From positions 240,541-304,540 of the forward strand of contig PKUK01000008.1 of assembly GCA_002869535.1 (NCBI GenBank): DNA of 64,000 nt, given 5' to 3'. Below are positions 10,413-18,895 of the stretch, one piece after another. Under the pieces are notes generated by a model. The model ran no database searches. It saw nothing but the letters and a program-made list of their open reading frames with translations, and was not told the DNA's origin. The translations under genes were made by a program, and so were the position numbers. This DNA is from Arcobacter sp. (GTDB lineage: Bacteria > Campylobacterota > Campylobacteria > Campylobacterales > Arcobacteraceae). Within the stretch, counting starts at the first letter, position 1; every line of letters begins with the position of its first letter.

Positions 10413-11690
10413 TTATTTTGCACCTACACACATTTTTGTTTTTGTGTTATAGCTTCCGCAATTAACTGGTTTTGTCCAATCAGAGATTAAATCTTTACTT
10501 CCTGGTAGAAAGTCAGACCAAGCATCTCCAGCAACATCACCTTCAGTAGACCATACAGTTTCAAACTGACCATCTTCTTGAATCTCTCCAATAAGAACTG
10601 GTTTTGTAATATGGTGGTTTTTAAGCATAGTCGCAGTTCCACCTGTAAGGTTAGGAACAGAAAGACCAATAATCGCATCACCTACTTTATCAACATTTGT
10701 AGTACCAGCTTTTTCAACAGCTTTTACCCATAAGTTAAATCCAATATATGTAGCTTCCATTGGGTCATTTGTAACTCTTTTATCATTTTTGATATATTTT
10801 TTCCAAGAAGAAATAAATTCATCATTTAGTTCTGATTCAGCACTTTGGAAGTAGTTCCATGCAGCTAAGTGTCCAACTAGAGGTTTAGTATCAAGTCCTG
10901 AAAGTTCTTCTTCTCCAACAGAGAATGCAATAACTGGAATAGACGAAGATGAAATACCTTGGTTACCTAACTCTTTATAAAAAGGAACGTTTGCATCACC
11001 ATTGATAGTTGAAACTACTGCTGTTTTTTTACCAGCTGATCCAAATTTTTTGATGTCAGATACAATTGATTGCCAATCAGAGTGACCAAATGGAGTATAG
11101 TTAATCATAATGTCAGATGCAGCAACACCTTTTGCTTTTAAATATGCTTCTAAGATTTTGTTTGTTGTTCTTGGATATACATAATCAGTACCTGCTAGTA
11201 CCCATCTTTTAACACCCATATCATTCATTAAATAATCAACTGCAGGGATTGCTTGTTGGTTAGGCGCAGCACCTGTATAAAATACATTTTTACTAGACTC
11301 TTCACCCTCATATTGTACAGGGTAAAATAGTAAACCATTTAACTCTTCAACAACTGGAAGAACAGATTTTCTAGAAACTGATGTCCAACAACCAAATGTA
11401 ACATCAACTTTATCTTTTGTTAAAAGACCTCTCATTTTTTCAGCAAATAAAGGCCAGTTTGATGCAGGGTCAACTACAACAGCTTCAAGTTTTTTACCTA
11501 AAACTCCACCTTTTTTATTTTGCTCATCAATCAACATTAAAACTGTATCTTTAAGTGTTGTTTCTGAAATTGCCATTGTTCCAGAAAGTGAGTGTAAAAC
11601 ACCAACTTTGATAGTATCAGCAGCTTGAGCTATCATACTCATAGTTACAATTGCTGATGCAGCTAAAACTTTTGTGAATCTACTTTTCAT
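10413..11690 (-). CDS. urtA: Urea ABC transporter substrate-binding protein UrtA
   Basis: A 425-residue periplasmic binding protein with a cleavable signal (MKSRFTKVLAASAIVTMSMIAQA). The mature start DTIKVGVLHSLSGTMAISET, the WPLFAEKMRGLLTKDKVDVTFGCWTSVSRKSVLPVVE stretch and LLFYPVQYEGEE are hallmarks of the UrtA/AmiC-like branch of Leu/Ile/Val-type binding proteins. It captures short-chain amides, here most likely urea given the urease genes downstream. AGGAGAA precedes the ATG. An exact tandem repeat lies in its leader (11744-11765). Confidence 0.96.
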   Translation of the reverse strand: MKSRFTKVLAASAIVTMSMIAQAADTIKVGVLHSLSGTMAISETTLKDTVLMLIDEQNKKGGVLGKKLEAVVVDPASNWPLFAEKMRGLLTKDKVDVTFGCWTSVSRKSVLPVVEELNGLLFYPVQYEGEESSKNVFYTGAAPNQQAIPAVDYLMNDMGVKRWVLAGTDYVYPRTTNKILEAYLKAKGVAASDIMINYTPFGHSDWQSIVSDIKKFGSAGKKTAVVSTINGDANVPFYKELGNQGISSSSIPVIAFSVGEEELSGLDTKPLVGHLAAWNYFQSAESELNDEFISSWKKYIKNDKRVTNDPMEATYIGFNLWVKAVEKAGTTNVDKVGDAIIGLSVPNLTGGTATMLKNHHITKPVLIGEIQEDGQFETVWSTEGDVAGDAWSDFLPGSKDLISDWTKPVNCGSYNTKTKMCVGAK

Positions 11691-11743
11691 TAATTCTCCT
11701 TTAATTTTAGTCTTTATGACTACTAAGAAGAAGTATAAAATAG

Positions 11744-11765
11744 AAGTGTTGTTTAAGTGTTGTTT
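11744..11765. promoter_or_regulatory. Perfect tandem 11-bp repeat upstream of urtA
   Basis: The 11-mer AAGTGTTGTTT occurs twice head to tail with no gap (11744-11754, 11755-11765; read as AAACAACACTT on the urtA strand). A possible -10 (TTATACT) follows on the urtA side at about 11731-11738. One helical turn between direct repeats is the usual spacing for OmpR/PhoB-family operators, and an OmpR-like regulator is encoded at 15196-15864. Binding is inferred. Confidence 0.5.
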
Positions 11766-11784
11766 TAAAAAGAACTTTTAAAAA

Positions 11785-14088
11785 TTACTGTATATTTTTT
11801 ATACAGATTTCATTTATCTCTTTATATTTGAAGTTTTCAACTAGATTTTTGAAGTAAGTTTTTAAATCTTCATCTAAATTACTATTTGACAAAAGGTCTT
11901 TGATACTATTTGAATCCATTAGTAAAGCAAACTCATTTAAGCTTGTATAAAACTCTTTATCAAGCTTTGCTAATCTTTCAAAGATATCAATCTCATCTTT
12001 ATCACTTTTCATAAATTTTAGTTTCAAGTTAAAATACTCTGAAAGAACTATCAATAACTCTTTTTCATTAATAGGTTTTGCTAAAAAATTATCTGCTCCA
12101 CTTCTAAGAGCTGTTTGTTTATCTTCATTAAATACATTTGCTGAGACTGCTACTATTAGTATATCTTTGTTTGTTTCTCTTATTATTTTTATAGTTTCTA
12201 GCCCATCAATACCACTCATTTTTATATCCATAAATATAAGATTTAAATTCATTTTTTCAAATATTTCAATTGCCTCATAACCGCTACTTGCTTGAAATAC
12301 TTCAAAACCATAAGAGCTTAATATTTGGGTCATTAAATTCCTATTTACTTCTATATCATCAACTACTAGTATAGATTTTTTTTCTGATATTTTTTCTATA
12401 CCTATGATATCTCTTACATTTGTTTGAACTAAAATTTCACTTTTTTGTGCACTTTTATAATCAACACTAAAATAGAACTCTGTTCCTATATCTACTTTAC
12501 TTTTTACATAAATAGAACCATTCATCAAGTTTATTAACTCTTTTGTAATAGAGAGTCCTAATCCTGTTCCATTTTTATTATAATCATCATGTTTTATCTG
12601 CTCAAATGGCCTAAATATCTTTTTTAAATCTTTATTTTCTATTCCTATACCACTATCTTTTATCTCAAAAAATAGCTTATGGCTTTTTTCATATAAATAT
12701 AAAGAGATTTCTCCTTTATTTGTAAACTTTAAACTATTACTTAAAAGATTTATCAGTATCTGTCTTAGTCTCAAATCATCCATTTTGACTATTTGGGGTA
12801 AATTATCATCTAGTATAATTTTAAACTCTAATCCCTTTTCTTTACATCTAAAAGCAAAAATTGAGTTAATATCTTCTATAAGCTCTTTTAGATTAAAGAC
12901 CTTTGGCATAATCTCTATTTTTCCAGCCTCTATTTTTGATAACTCTAAAATCTCATTTATGATGTTTAAAAGGTGTTCTCCACTTCTTTTTATGATATTT
13001 AGATTGTTTTTTTCTTCTTGGTTTGCATTCATGGATTTTTTTAGAATATTTGAAAATCCAAGTATGGCATTAAGCGGAGTTCTCAGTTCATGACTCATAC
13101 GAGCTAAGAATATTGATTTTGCTCTATTTGCACTTTTTGCATCTTCCATCGCAAGTTTTAGTTGATGTTCACTTTTGATTAGTTTTTCTGTATTATCTTT
13201 AAAAATAGAGACGGCACCAATCATATCTCCAACTTCATCTTCGTACTTATTTTTTTCTAGTTCTACACTCATATCGTTTGACGATAGTCTAAGCATAGCA
13301 ACTCTTAATAAATCTATTGGATATACAATTCTAAACAATATGATAAAAAATGACATCAAGAAAAATATTACAGAAAAAAGAACTATCACATTTACATAAA
13401 ATTCTTGTTCTTTTACCATCTTTCTTGCTTCATTTACCTTCTCTTGTGTTCTACTTTCAAAGGCTTTGTAAAAGTTGTCAAGGGGTTCCATAATTCTTAT
13501 TTTAGCTTTATGATAATCAGGGGAATGCATAAGTTCTCTCGCTAATTTAAAATCAGGTTTACCCTTTATGGTAAATTCTCCCTTGTCATCTTGAAATATT
13601 CCTTTTACTGCATTCATAGCTTTATGTTCTAATTTTGTCAAATCATCTGATTCATTTTGTGAAGCAAAAAGCAAATTTAACTCTGACTCTGGGAAATTTG
13701 CTCTTTTCATGAGCTCTCTTAAGGGTACTTTTTCTCCATCTAAGATAGGGGTAGTATTATCTAAAGTATAAAAATCCCAAAAGATTCCATTATATCTTTT
13801 AGGTCTATTTGCTGTTCCATTTCTAATGTCAAGTACTCTTTTATATTGCTCTTCAAAGCGTTGGTTGCCTGTGATAACATAAGTTCTTGCCATTCTTGTC
13901 AAGTCATCGCTACTTTGTCTTAATTCATGGGCAAGAATAAGTGACTTGTACTGCATTTGATAAGCATCTTCTAGCTTTATAGTAGAGTTTTGATATTTAT
14001 TAATAACTACTGCCACACTAATAAATGAAATAGTATTTAAAATAAAAAGTAACATAAAGAGTTTTTTTAGATTCAAAGGCACCCTCAT
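11785..14088 (-). CDS. Hybrid sensor histidine kinase with C-terminal receiver
   Basis: From the ATG at 14088 the product has 767 residues; a longer frame to 14169 would overlap the divergent neighbour and is less likely. An N-terminal membrane helix is followed by a periplasmic region of about 200 residues, a second helix (FYVNVIVLFSVIFFLMSFFI), a HAMP-like linker, HisKA with H in MSHELRTPLNAILGFS, HATPase boxes ([24 protein letters not shown]) and a receiver (SILVVDDIEVNR, phospho-Asp in LIFMDIKMSG). The gene ends 94 bases before urtA on the same strand, so a role in sensing nitrogen supply or urea is possible but unproven. Confidence 0.88.
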   Translation of the reverse strand: MRVPLNLKKLFMLLFILNTISFISVAVVINKYQNSTIKLEDAYQMQYKSLILAHELRQSSDDLTRMARTYVITGNQRFEEQYKRVLDIRNGTANRPKRYNGIFWDFYTLDNTTPILDGEKVPLRELMKRANFPESELNLLFASQNESDDLTKLEHKAMNAVKGIFQDDKGEFTIKGKPDFKLARELMHSPDYHKAKIRIMEPLDNFYKAFESRTQEKVNEARKMVKEQEFYVNVIVLFSVIFFLMSFFIILFRIVYPIDLLRVAMLRLSSNDMSVELEKNKYEDEVGDMIGAVSIFKDNTEKLIKSEHQLKLAMEDAKSANRAKSIFLARMSHELRTPLNAILGFSNILKKSMNANQEEKNNLNIIKRSGEHLLNIINEILELSKIEAGKIEIMPKVFNLKELIEDINSIFAFRCKEKGLEFKIILDDNLPQIVKMDDLRLRQILINLLSNSLKFTNKGEISLYLYEKSHKLFFEIKDSGIGIENKDLKKIFRPFEQIKHDDYNKNGTGLGLSITKELINLMNGSIYVKSKVDIGTEFYFSVDYKSAQKSEILVQTNVRDIIGIEKISEKKSILVVDDIEVNRNLMTQILSSYGFEVFQASSGYEAIEIFEKMNLNLIFMDIKMSGIDGLETIKIIRETNKDILIVAVSANVFNEDKQTALRSGADNFLAKPINEKELLIVLSEYFNLKLKFMKSDKDEIDIFERLAKLDKEFYTSLNEFALLMDSNSIKDLLSNSNLDEDLKTYFKNLVENFKYKEINEICIKNIQ

Positions 14089-14150
14089 TTTGATTTTATA
14101 TCTTTTATCATATAATCTTAGCAACAAAGTAATATAAAACGAGCTAAATA

Positions 14151-15194
14151 ATGCATAAAAAATATACAATATTAATCATTGATGATAAAAGTGAAAACCT
14201 TCACTATTTAAATAATATACTAAAAAGTTATGATTATAATATAAGAGCTACTACAGATCCTAGCTTTGCTTTAACATCGTCACAAAGCTATCCTCCTGAT
14301 TTAATCTTACTTGATATTAAAATGCCAAATATTGATGGCTTTGAAGTTTGTAAACTATTTAAAAAAGATGAAAAACTTAAAAGTATACCTATAATCTTTA
14401 TAAGTGCAATAGATGATGTGGAAATAAAGGTAAAAGCCTTTGAGCAAGGGGGAGTTGACTATATAACGAAGCCTTTTAAAAAAGAAGAAGTAATAGCAAG
14501 AATAAAAACTCAGCTAAAAATATTTCAGAACAATCAAATGATTTTAAATCTTGTAGAACAACAAGACTTTTTTCTTAAAAAAATAATCCATGAGATGAAT
14601 ACACCACTAAGTGTTATATCACTAAATGTAGATAATTTAGAGAGAGAATTAGGACCTAAAGAGCAATTTGAAGCTATAAAAGCATCTTCAAAATCTCTCT
14701 CATCAATATATAACGACCTATACTATTTAACAAAAAAAGAGAATATCCAAAAACATATAAAAGCCATAAACCTTGTAAACTTTTTATCTTCTAGAATAAT
14801 ATTTTTTGATGAGATTGCAAAAACAAAAAATATAATTATAGATTTAGAGATAGATTCAGAATTTGAAGTTTTTATGGATGAGTATGAGTTAGAAAGAGTT
14901 GTTGATAACACAATTTCAAATGCTATAAAATACTCTTTTGAAAATACTACTTTAACAATCTCATTAAGAGAGTACTTTTTAGAAATAATTAATGAAGGAA
15001 TTAAGATAGAAGATACCTCTTTAGTTTTTGAAAAATACTATCAAGAAAAAGTAAAAAACATAGGTCTTGGTCTTGGATTAAATATTGTAAAATCTATCTG
15101 TGATAGCTATAAAATAGAAGTAGAAATAGAGTCAAATGAATATACAACATTTAGATATATATTCCCAAAAAATCTAATAAATAAAGAGTCATAA
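14151..15194 (+). CDS. Receiver domain fused to a histidine kinase
   Basis: The 347-residue soluble protein begins with a receiver (residues 6-120: ILIIDDKSEN, phospho-Asp in LILLDIKMPN, conserved Lys in YITKPFKKEE). It continues with a short HisKA-like segment carrying histidine in IIHEMNTPLSVISLN near residue 148 and an ATPase domain (NTISNAIKYSF, GLGLGLNIVKS). This order, receiver first and kinase last, suggests a relay that accepts phosphate from the hybrid kinase encoded divergently 62 bases away and passes it to the regulator starting one base after its stop. Confidence 0.88.
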   Translation: MHKKYTILIIDDKSENLHYLNNILKSYDYNIRATTDPSFALTSSQSYPPDLILLDIKMPNIDGFEVCKLFKKDEKLKSIPIIFISAIDDVEIKVKAFEQGGVDYITKPFKKEEVIARIKTQLKIFQNNQMILNLVEQQDFFLKKIIHEMNTPLSVISLNVDNLERELGPKEQFEAIKASSKSLSSIYNDLYYLTKKENIQKHIKAINLVNFLSSRIIFFDEIAKTKNIIIDLEIDSEFEVFMDEYELERVVDNTISNAIKYSFENTTLTISLREYFLEIINEGIKIEDTSLVFEKYYQEKVKNIGLGLGLNIVKSICDSYKIEVEIESNEYTTFRYIFPKNLINKES

Positions 15195-15195
15195 A

Positions 15196-15864
15196 ATGAA
15201 AATATTTTTACTTGAAGATGATTTTTCACTAAATAAAATCATAAGACTCTCTTTAGAAAATAGAGGTTTTTTTGTGGAAAACTGTAGTGATGGATATGAA
15301 GCTGCCACACGAATAATAAACAACAAGTATGATCTTTATATCTTAGACCTAAATGTTCCTGGATTTAATGGACATGAAATACTAAAAACCATACGAAAAG
15401 ATAATACTAACACCCCAGTTATCATGATAAGTGCTGAAATAGATATAGAAAATATCAAAAACTCTTTTGAGTTTGGTTGTAACGATTATATAAAAAAGCC
15501 CTTTGATTTTGAAGAACTATTTTTAAGAATAAAATATCATCTAAACCACATAACTCAAAGCAGTGATGTAAATCTTAGTATTGATTTAGGATATGAGTAC
15601 AGTTTTGATTTGATTAATCAAACTTTATATAAACATGGTCATGAAATAGAACTAACTATAAAAGAGAAACTTCTATTATCACTTTTAGTTAAAAACATAA
15701 ATAAAACAGTAACTTTAGATATGATTCATGAATATGTCTGGGATAGTAAAGAGATGGAATCAGTTAGTATGAGAACAATAGTTCATAAACTTAGAACAAA
15801 ACTAAAAAATGGAATGGTTTTAAATCTAAGAGGTGTAGGGTATAAGCTTTTACAGATAAGTTAA
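15196..15864 (+). CDS. OmpR-family response regulator
   Basis: A 222-residue transcription regulator. The receiver (residues 1-115) has acidic residues in FLLEDDFSLN, phospho-Asp in LYILDLNVPGFNG and Lys in YIKKPFDFEE. The C-terminal winged helix (about 130-222) has the family ending VSMRTIVHKLRTKL...LRGVGYKL. It is likely translationally coupled to the receiver-kinase gene (one base between). Because it sits beside urtA, whose leader holds a tandem 11-bp repeat, it is a good candidate regulator of the urea block. This link is inferred. Confidence 0.93.
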   Translation: MKIFLLEDDFSLNKIIRLSLENRGFFVENCSDGYEAATRIINNKYDLYILDLNVPGFNGHEILKTIRKDNTNTPVIMISAEIDIENIKNSFEFGCNDYIKKPFDFEELFLRIKYHLNHITQSSDVNLSIDLGYEYSFDLINQTLYKHGHEIELTIKEKLLLSLLVKNINKTVTLDMIHEYVWDSKEMESVSMRTIVHKLRTKLKNGMVLNLRGVGYKLLQIS

Positions 15865-15887
15865 GATAGAAACTAAGTTCTATCTTA
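15862..15887. terminator. Bidirectional terminator
   Basis: TAAGATAGAA and TTCTATCTTA form a ten-base perfect stem with a six-base loop, flanked by A and T runs. It overlaps the stop codons of both convergent genes (regulator on plus, ppnP on minus), so it probably ends both transcripts. Confidence 0.8.
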
Positions 15888-16199
15888 ATGTTTTATAAAT
15901 GAACAGCAGTAATCAACTAGTGAAACTACTTTTAATTTAAATCTAGAGTTTGCAGGAACTGAAAAACTTTGAGGAGAAACAATTTTTTTCCAGTCTTGTG
16001 CTGGTAATAATACTTCTAATTCCCCTGATTGTATATCAAGAATTTCTTCGTGAATAGTAGTAAATTCGTACTCTCCAGGTAACATAACACCTAAAGTCTT
16101 TTTTGTTCCATCTTCAAACTCAATTGCTCTACTTGTAACATGACCTTCATATAAAATATTTGCTTTTTTAGCTATTTTTACATTTTCAAACACAGCCAT
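15885..16199 (-). CDS. ppnP: Pyrimidine/purine nucleoside phosphorylase PpnP (DUF1255)
   Basis: The 104-residue cupin-fold protein matches the PpnP/YaiE family across its length: MAVFENVKIAKKANILYEG at the start, KTLGVMLPGEYEFTT in the middle and SFSVPANSRFKLKV near the end. The family phosphorolyses several nucleosides to base and ribose 1-phosphate. The start is set at the ATG at 16199; a TTG one codon upstream is less likely. The gene is monocistronic and convergent with the OmpR-like regulator. Confidence 0.93.
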   Translation of the reverse strand: MAVFENVKIAKKANILYEGHVTSRAIEFEDGTKKTLGVMLPGEYEFTTIHEEILDIQSGELEVLLPAQDWKKIVSPQSFSVPANSRFKLKVVSLVDYCCSFIKH

Positions 16200-16307
16200 C
16201 AAAATTTTCCTTTATTGTAATCTATGCAGAATCATACCATAAGAATAATTATGAAACAAACAAGTAATATTGTTTATTCCAATTATTCTATAAGTAGTAA
16301 CTATTGT

Positions 16308-17822
16308 TTACTTATTATTTTCTCTTTTTGTTTTTTGGATTGTCCAAAATACATCTGAAATCGCTTTATCTATCTCTAATGAGGTACTTAACATATCTTT
16401 AACATCTCCATTTGCATTATCTTCAATAACTCTTTGTACTCCATTATGTACTTGATAATGAACCTCTTTTAGATGTGCCCAGTTTTCTGTTTTTGTGTAC
16501 TCTTTATCTGTATTTTCTTGTTCAAGTATCCATTTTCCTAGGTTACACTCTTTTTCTGATTTAACTTTCCAAATTGTTTTTGAATCTAGTTGTTTATAGT
16601 TTGTATCTTTAAAATTGATATGTTCAAGTTTTAATCTATTTAATGTAAACATTAACTCTATATCTTTAACTTGTTCCCTTGCCTTTTTTATATAAGTAGT
16701 TTTATTAACCACATTAACTAAGTTCTGAGAAAGTGTCTCAATATGTTGACTTTGTGAACTAATTTGAGCTGCTGATGCTGCATTTTGCTGTGTTGTTTGG
16801 TCTAATTCATTTATTGAATCATTAATTTGTTCTATTGCTTGCTGCTGTTCTTTACTAGCAGCTGAAACTTCTTGAATAATACTAAGTTGGCTAGAGATAT
16901 TTTCATTTAATACACTATAACCATCTATCATACTCTGTGCAGTCTGTTTTCCTTCAGAAGCTCTCTCTTTTGCTTTATGAACTATTGAGGTAATCTCTTT
17001 TGCAGCATCTGCACTTAGTGTTGCTAAGTTACGAACTTCTGCAGCAACTACAGCAAAGCCTTTTCCAGCTTCTCCAGCTGTTGCTGCTTCAACAGCCGCA
17101 TTAAGAGATAAAATATTTGTTTGAAAAGCAATCTGGTCAATCATTGACGTTGCATCTTCTATTAAACTAACTTCATTATTTATATTATCCATTGACGTAA
17201 ATGTATTATTTGCAAGATCTTGACCTTTTTTAACTGATTGATTAACTGTTTGAGAAAGTTTTTCCATCTTTGCAGTATTTTCACTTGTACTTATGACCGT
17301 ACTTGTAACTTCTTCTAGAGCAGCTGCTGTCTCTTCTAAACTTGCAGCTTGTTGATTTGATGCAGTTGCCAATGAATTTGAAGCATTTGATAACTCTACC
17401 ATTTCATTATGTAACTCCTCAGAAGTCATATCCAATAGGGCTAAAAGTTCAGAAATACTACTTCCTAATGCTCTAATACCAAGAATAACAGAACCCATTT
17501 TCCCACTTAAATCATTTGTATCTACATTATGTTCAAAATTTGCATTTCCATATTCAATCAGTGTTTGAATACCTCTATCTGCCAAATTTGCATTGTTTAC
17601 AAGTGCATTATTTAAATTATCTTTTATTTGATTTAAATGATTATTCTTACTATCTCCTTTAACAAAAATCCCATAAAATCCTTTTTCAAATTTTAATAAA
17701 ACTTCACTAATCTCTTCAAGTAAAACATCCTCACTTCTATTTTGAGCTTCTAGTTCTTCAACCCTAGCTTTTAATTTAGCTATCTCTTTATCTTTTTCTT
17801 TACTATTACCAAAAAACATCAT
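16308..17822 (-). CDS. Soluble methyl-accepting chemotaxis protein with C-terminal CZB domain
   Basis: This 504-residue protein has no membrane segment. It opens with a coiled coil ([20 protein letters not shown]), then a signalling domain whose hairpin tip reads [38 protein letters not shown], and ends in a chemoreceptor zinc-binding-like domain from about residue 400 ([31 protein letters not shown]) supplying the Cys and three His ligands. CZB chemoreceptors respond to zinc or to hypochlorous acid. GAAGGAAC precedes the start. Confidence 0.92.
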   Translation of the reverse strand: MMFFGNSKEKDKEIAKLKARVEELEAQNRSEDVLLEEISEVLLKFEKGFYGIFVKGDSKNNHLNQIKDNLNNALVNNANLADRGIQTLIEYGNANFEHNVDTNDLSGKMGSVILGIRALGSSISELLALLDMTSEELHNEMVELSNASNSLATASNQQAASLEETAAALEEVTSTVISTSENTAKMEKLSQTVNQSVKKGQDLANNTFTSMDNINNEVSLIEDATSMIDQIAFQTNILSLNAAVEAATAGEAGKGFAVVAAEVRNLATLSADAAKEITSIVHKAKERASEGKQTAQSMIDGYSVLNENISSQLSIIQEVSAASKEQQQAIEQINDSINELDQTTQQNAASAAQISSQSQHIETLSQNLVNVVNKTTYIKKAREQVKDIELMFTLNRLKLEHINFKDTNYKQLDSKTIWKVKSEKECNLGKWILEQENTDKEYTKTENWAHLKEVHYQVHNGVQRVIEDNANGDVKDMLSTSLEIDKAISDVFWTIQKTKRENNK

Positions 17823-17975
17823 GTTCCTTCATTTCTAAAAATATATAATTAGTGTATATAATATACCATAAAATCATCTAAAATACCACTAAATAGCAAA
17901 AACTTATCATTTGAATTTTCAGGTAAAAGTATTATAATTTTTGTTATAATTTTTTAAATTTAAATAGGGAAAGAT

Positions 17976-18233
17976 ATGACTACACAAGAAAAACTTTTAA
18001 ATCTAGTACACAATGAAGTAATACCTGATGTTGAAGATTATTTAGATGAACTTTTTGAACTAGTTGCTTCTAAAAAAAGCGATGATGAGACAAAAGAAGA
18101 GATAAAATATATGCAAGAGATGAGAAAAGAGTTTCAAGATCTTATTGATGATATAGAAGCTGGTGAGATTGATGAAGAAGAAGCTCAAGAGATAATTGAT
18201 GAAATTATAGATATGAAGAGTCTAAAAGAGTAG
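17976..18233 (+). CDS. Small acidic helical protein upstream of recO
   Basis: An 85-residue hypothetical protein, strongly acidic and predicted to be helical or coiled-coil (ELFELVASKKSDDETKEEI, then DDIEAGEIDEEEAQEIIDEI). No enzyme motif is visible. An AGGGAAAG ribosome site lies seven bases upstream, and the stop codon is immediately followed by the recO ATG, so both are probably made from one message. A role with RecO is possible only by association. Confidence 0.75.
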   Translation: MTTQEKLLNLVHNEVIPDVEDYLDELFELVASKKSDDETKEEIKYMQEMRKEFQDLIDDIEAGEIDEEEAQEIIDEIIDMKSLKE

Positions 18234-18851
18234 ATGCAAGGTTATATTATTGATATAAAGTCTGTTAGAGATGATGATTTAATTGTTACAATTTTAACAG
18301 ATGAAAATATCTATACTACCTATAGATTTTATGGAGGAAGGCACTCCAATGTAAATGTGGGCTATAAAATTGACTTTGAATTAGAATCAAATCATAAAAG
18401 TACAATGCCTAGACTTAAAGATGTTATTCAAATAGGTTTTAATTGGATTTTTGAAAAAGAGAAACTCTACTGTTGGCAAAGATTTTTAAAGCTTTTTTAT
18501 CCTCACTTAAAAGATGTAGAAACAATAGATGGCTTTTATTTTAACTTACTTGAAGAACTAGCCCATAAACTTATAAAACAAAATGCCAAAAGAGCTATTT
18601 GTGAAATTTATATAAAACTACTAGAAGAAGAAGGAAGACTTCATAGTGAATATGTTTGTCTGCTTTGCGAGAAAAAAATAGAAAATGAAATCTCACTTGT
18701 AAGAAGTTTTCATCCAGTTCATCCAAACTGTACCTACTCAAAAAAGTTTGAATTTCATAAAATAGATGAACTATTTAAAGAGAAATCTCTTATTTATTTA
18801 GATGATGAAGAAGTGGAATATATTTGGCAGATTCTACTTCAAGGAATATAA
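18234..18851 (+). CDS. recO: Recombination mediator RecO (Campylobacterota type)
   Basis: A 205-residue protein, shorter than the E. coli form but of the size seen in Campylobacterota. It opens with an OB-fold-like N-terminus (MQGYIIDIKSVRDDDLIVTILT), continues with a helical region and has a zinc-finger-like CLLCEKK...HPVHPNC near residues 142-164. RecO loads RecA on SSB-coated DNA in gap repair. It begins directly after the stop of the small acidic protein. Confidence 0.85.
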   Translation: MQGYIIDIKSVRDDDLIVTILTDENIYTTYRFYGGRHSNVNVGYKIDFELESNHKSTMPRLKDVIQIGFNWIFEKEKLYCWQRFLKLFYPHLKDVETIDGFYFNLLEELAHKLIKQNAKRAICEIYIKLLEEEGRLHSEYVCLLCEKKIENEISLVRSFHPVHPNCTYSKKFEFHKIDELFKEKSLIYLDDEEVEYIWQILLQGI

Positions 18852-18865
18852 AAATAGATGAATAA

Positions 18866-18881
18866 AGAGACTTTTGTCTCT
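18866..18881 (+). terminator. Short hairpin after recO
   Basis: AGAGAC-TTTT-GTCTCT forms a six-base stem 15 bases after recO. The stem is short, so this is a moderate terminator candidate for the convergent recO and chemoreceptor genes. Confidence 0.5.
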
Positions 18882-18895
18882 GTATTCAATACTAA

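Noticed and set aside
14089-14169. Longer N-terminus for the hybrid kinase (start at 14169)
   Set aside because: It overlaps the divergent gene's start; the ATG at 14088 gives a normal signal-anchor start.
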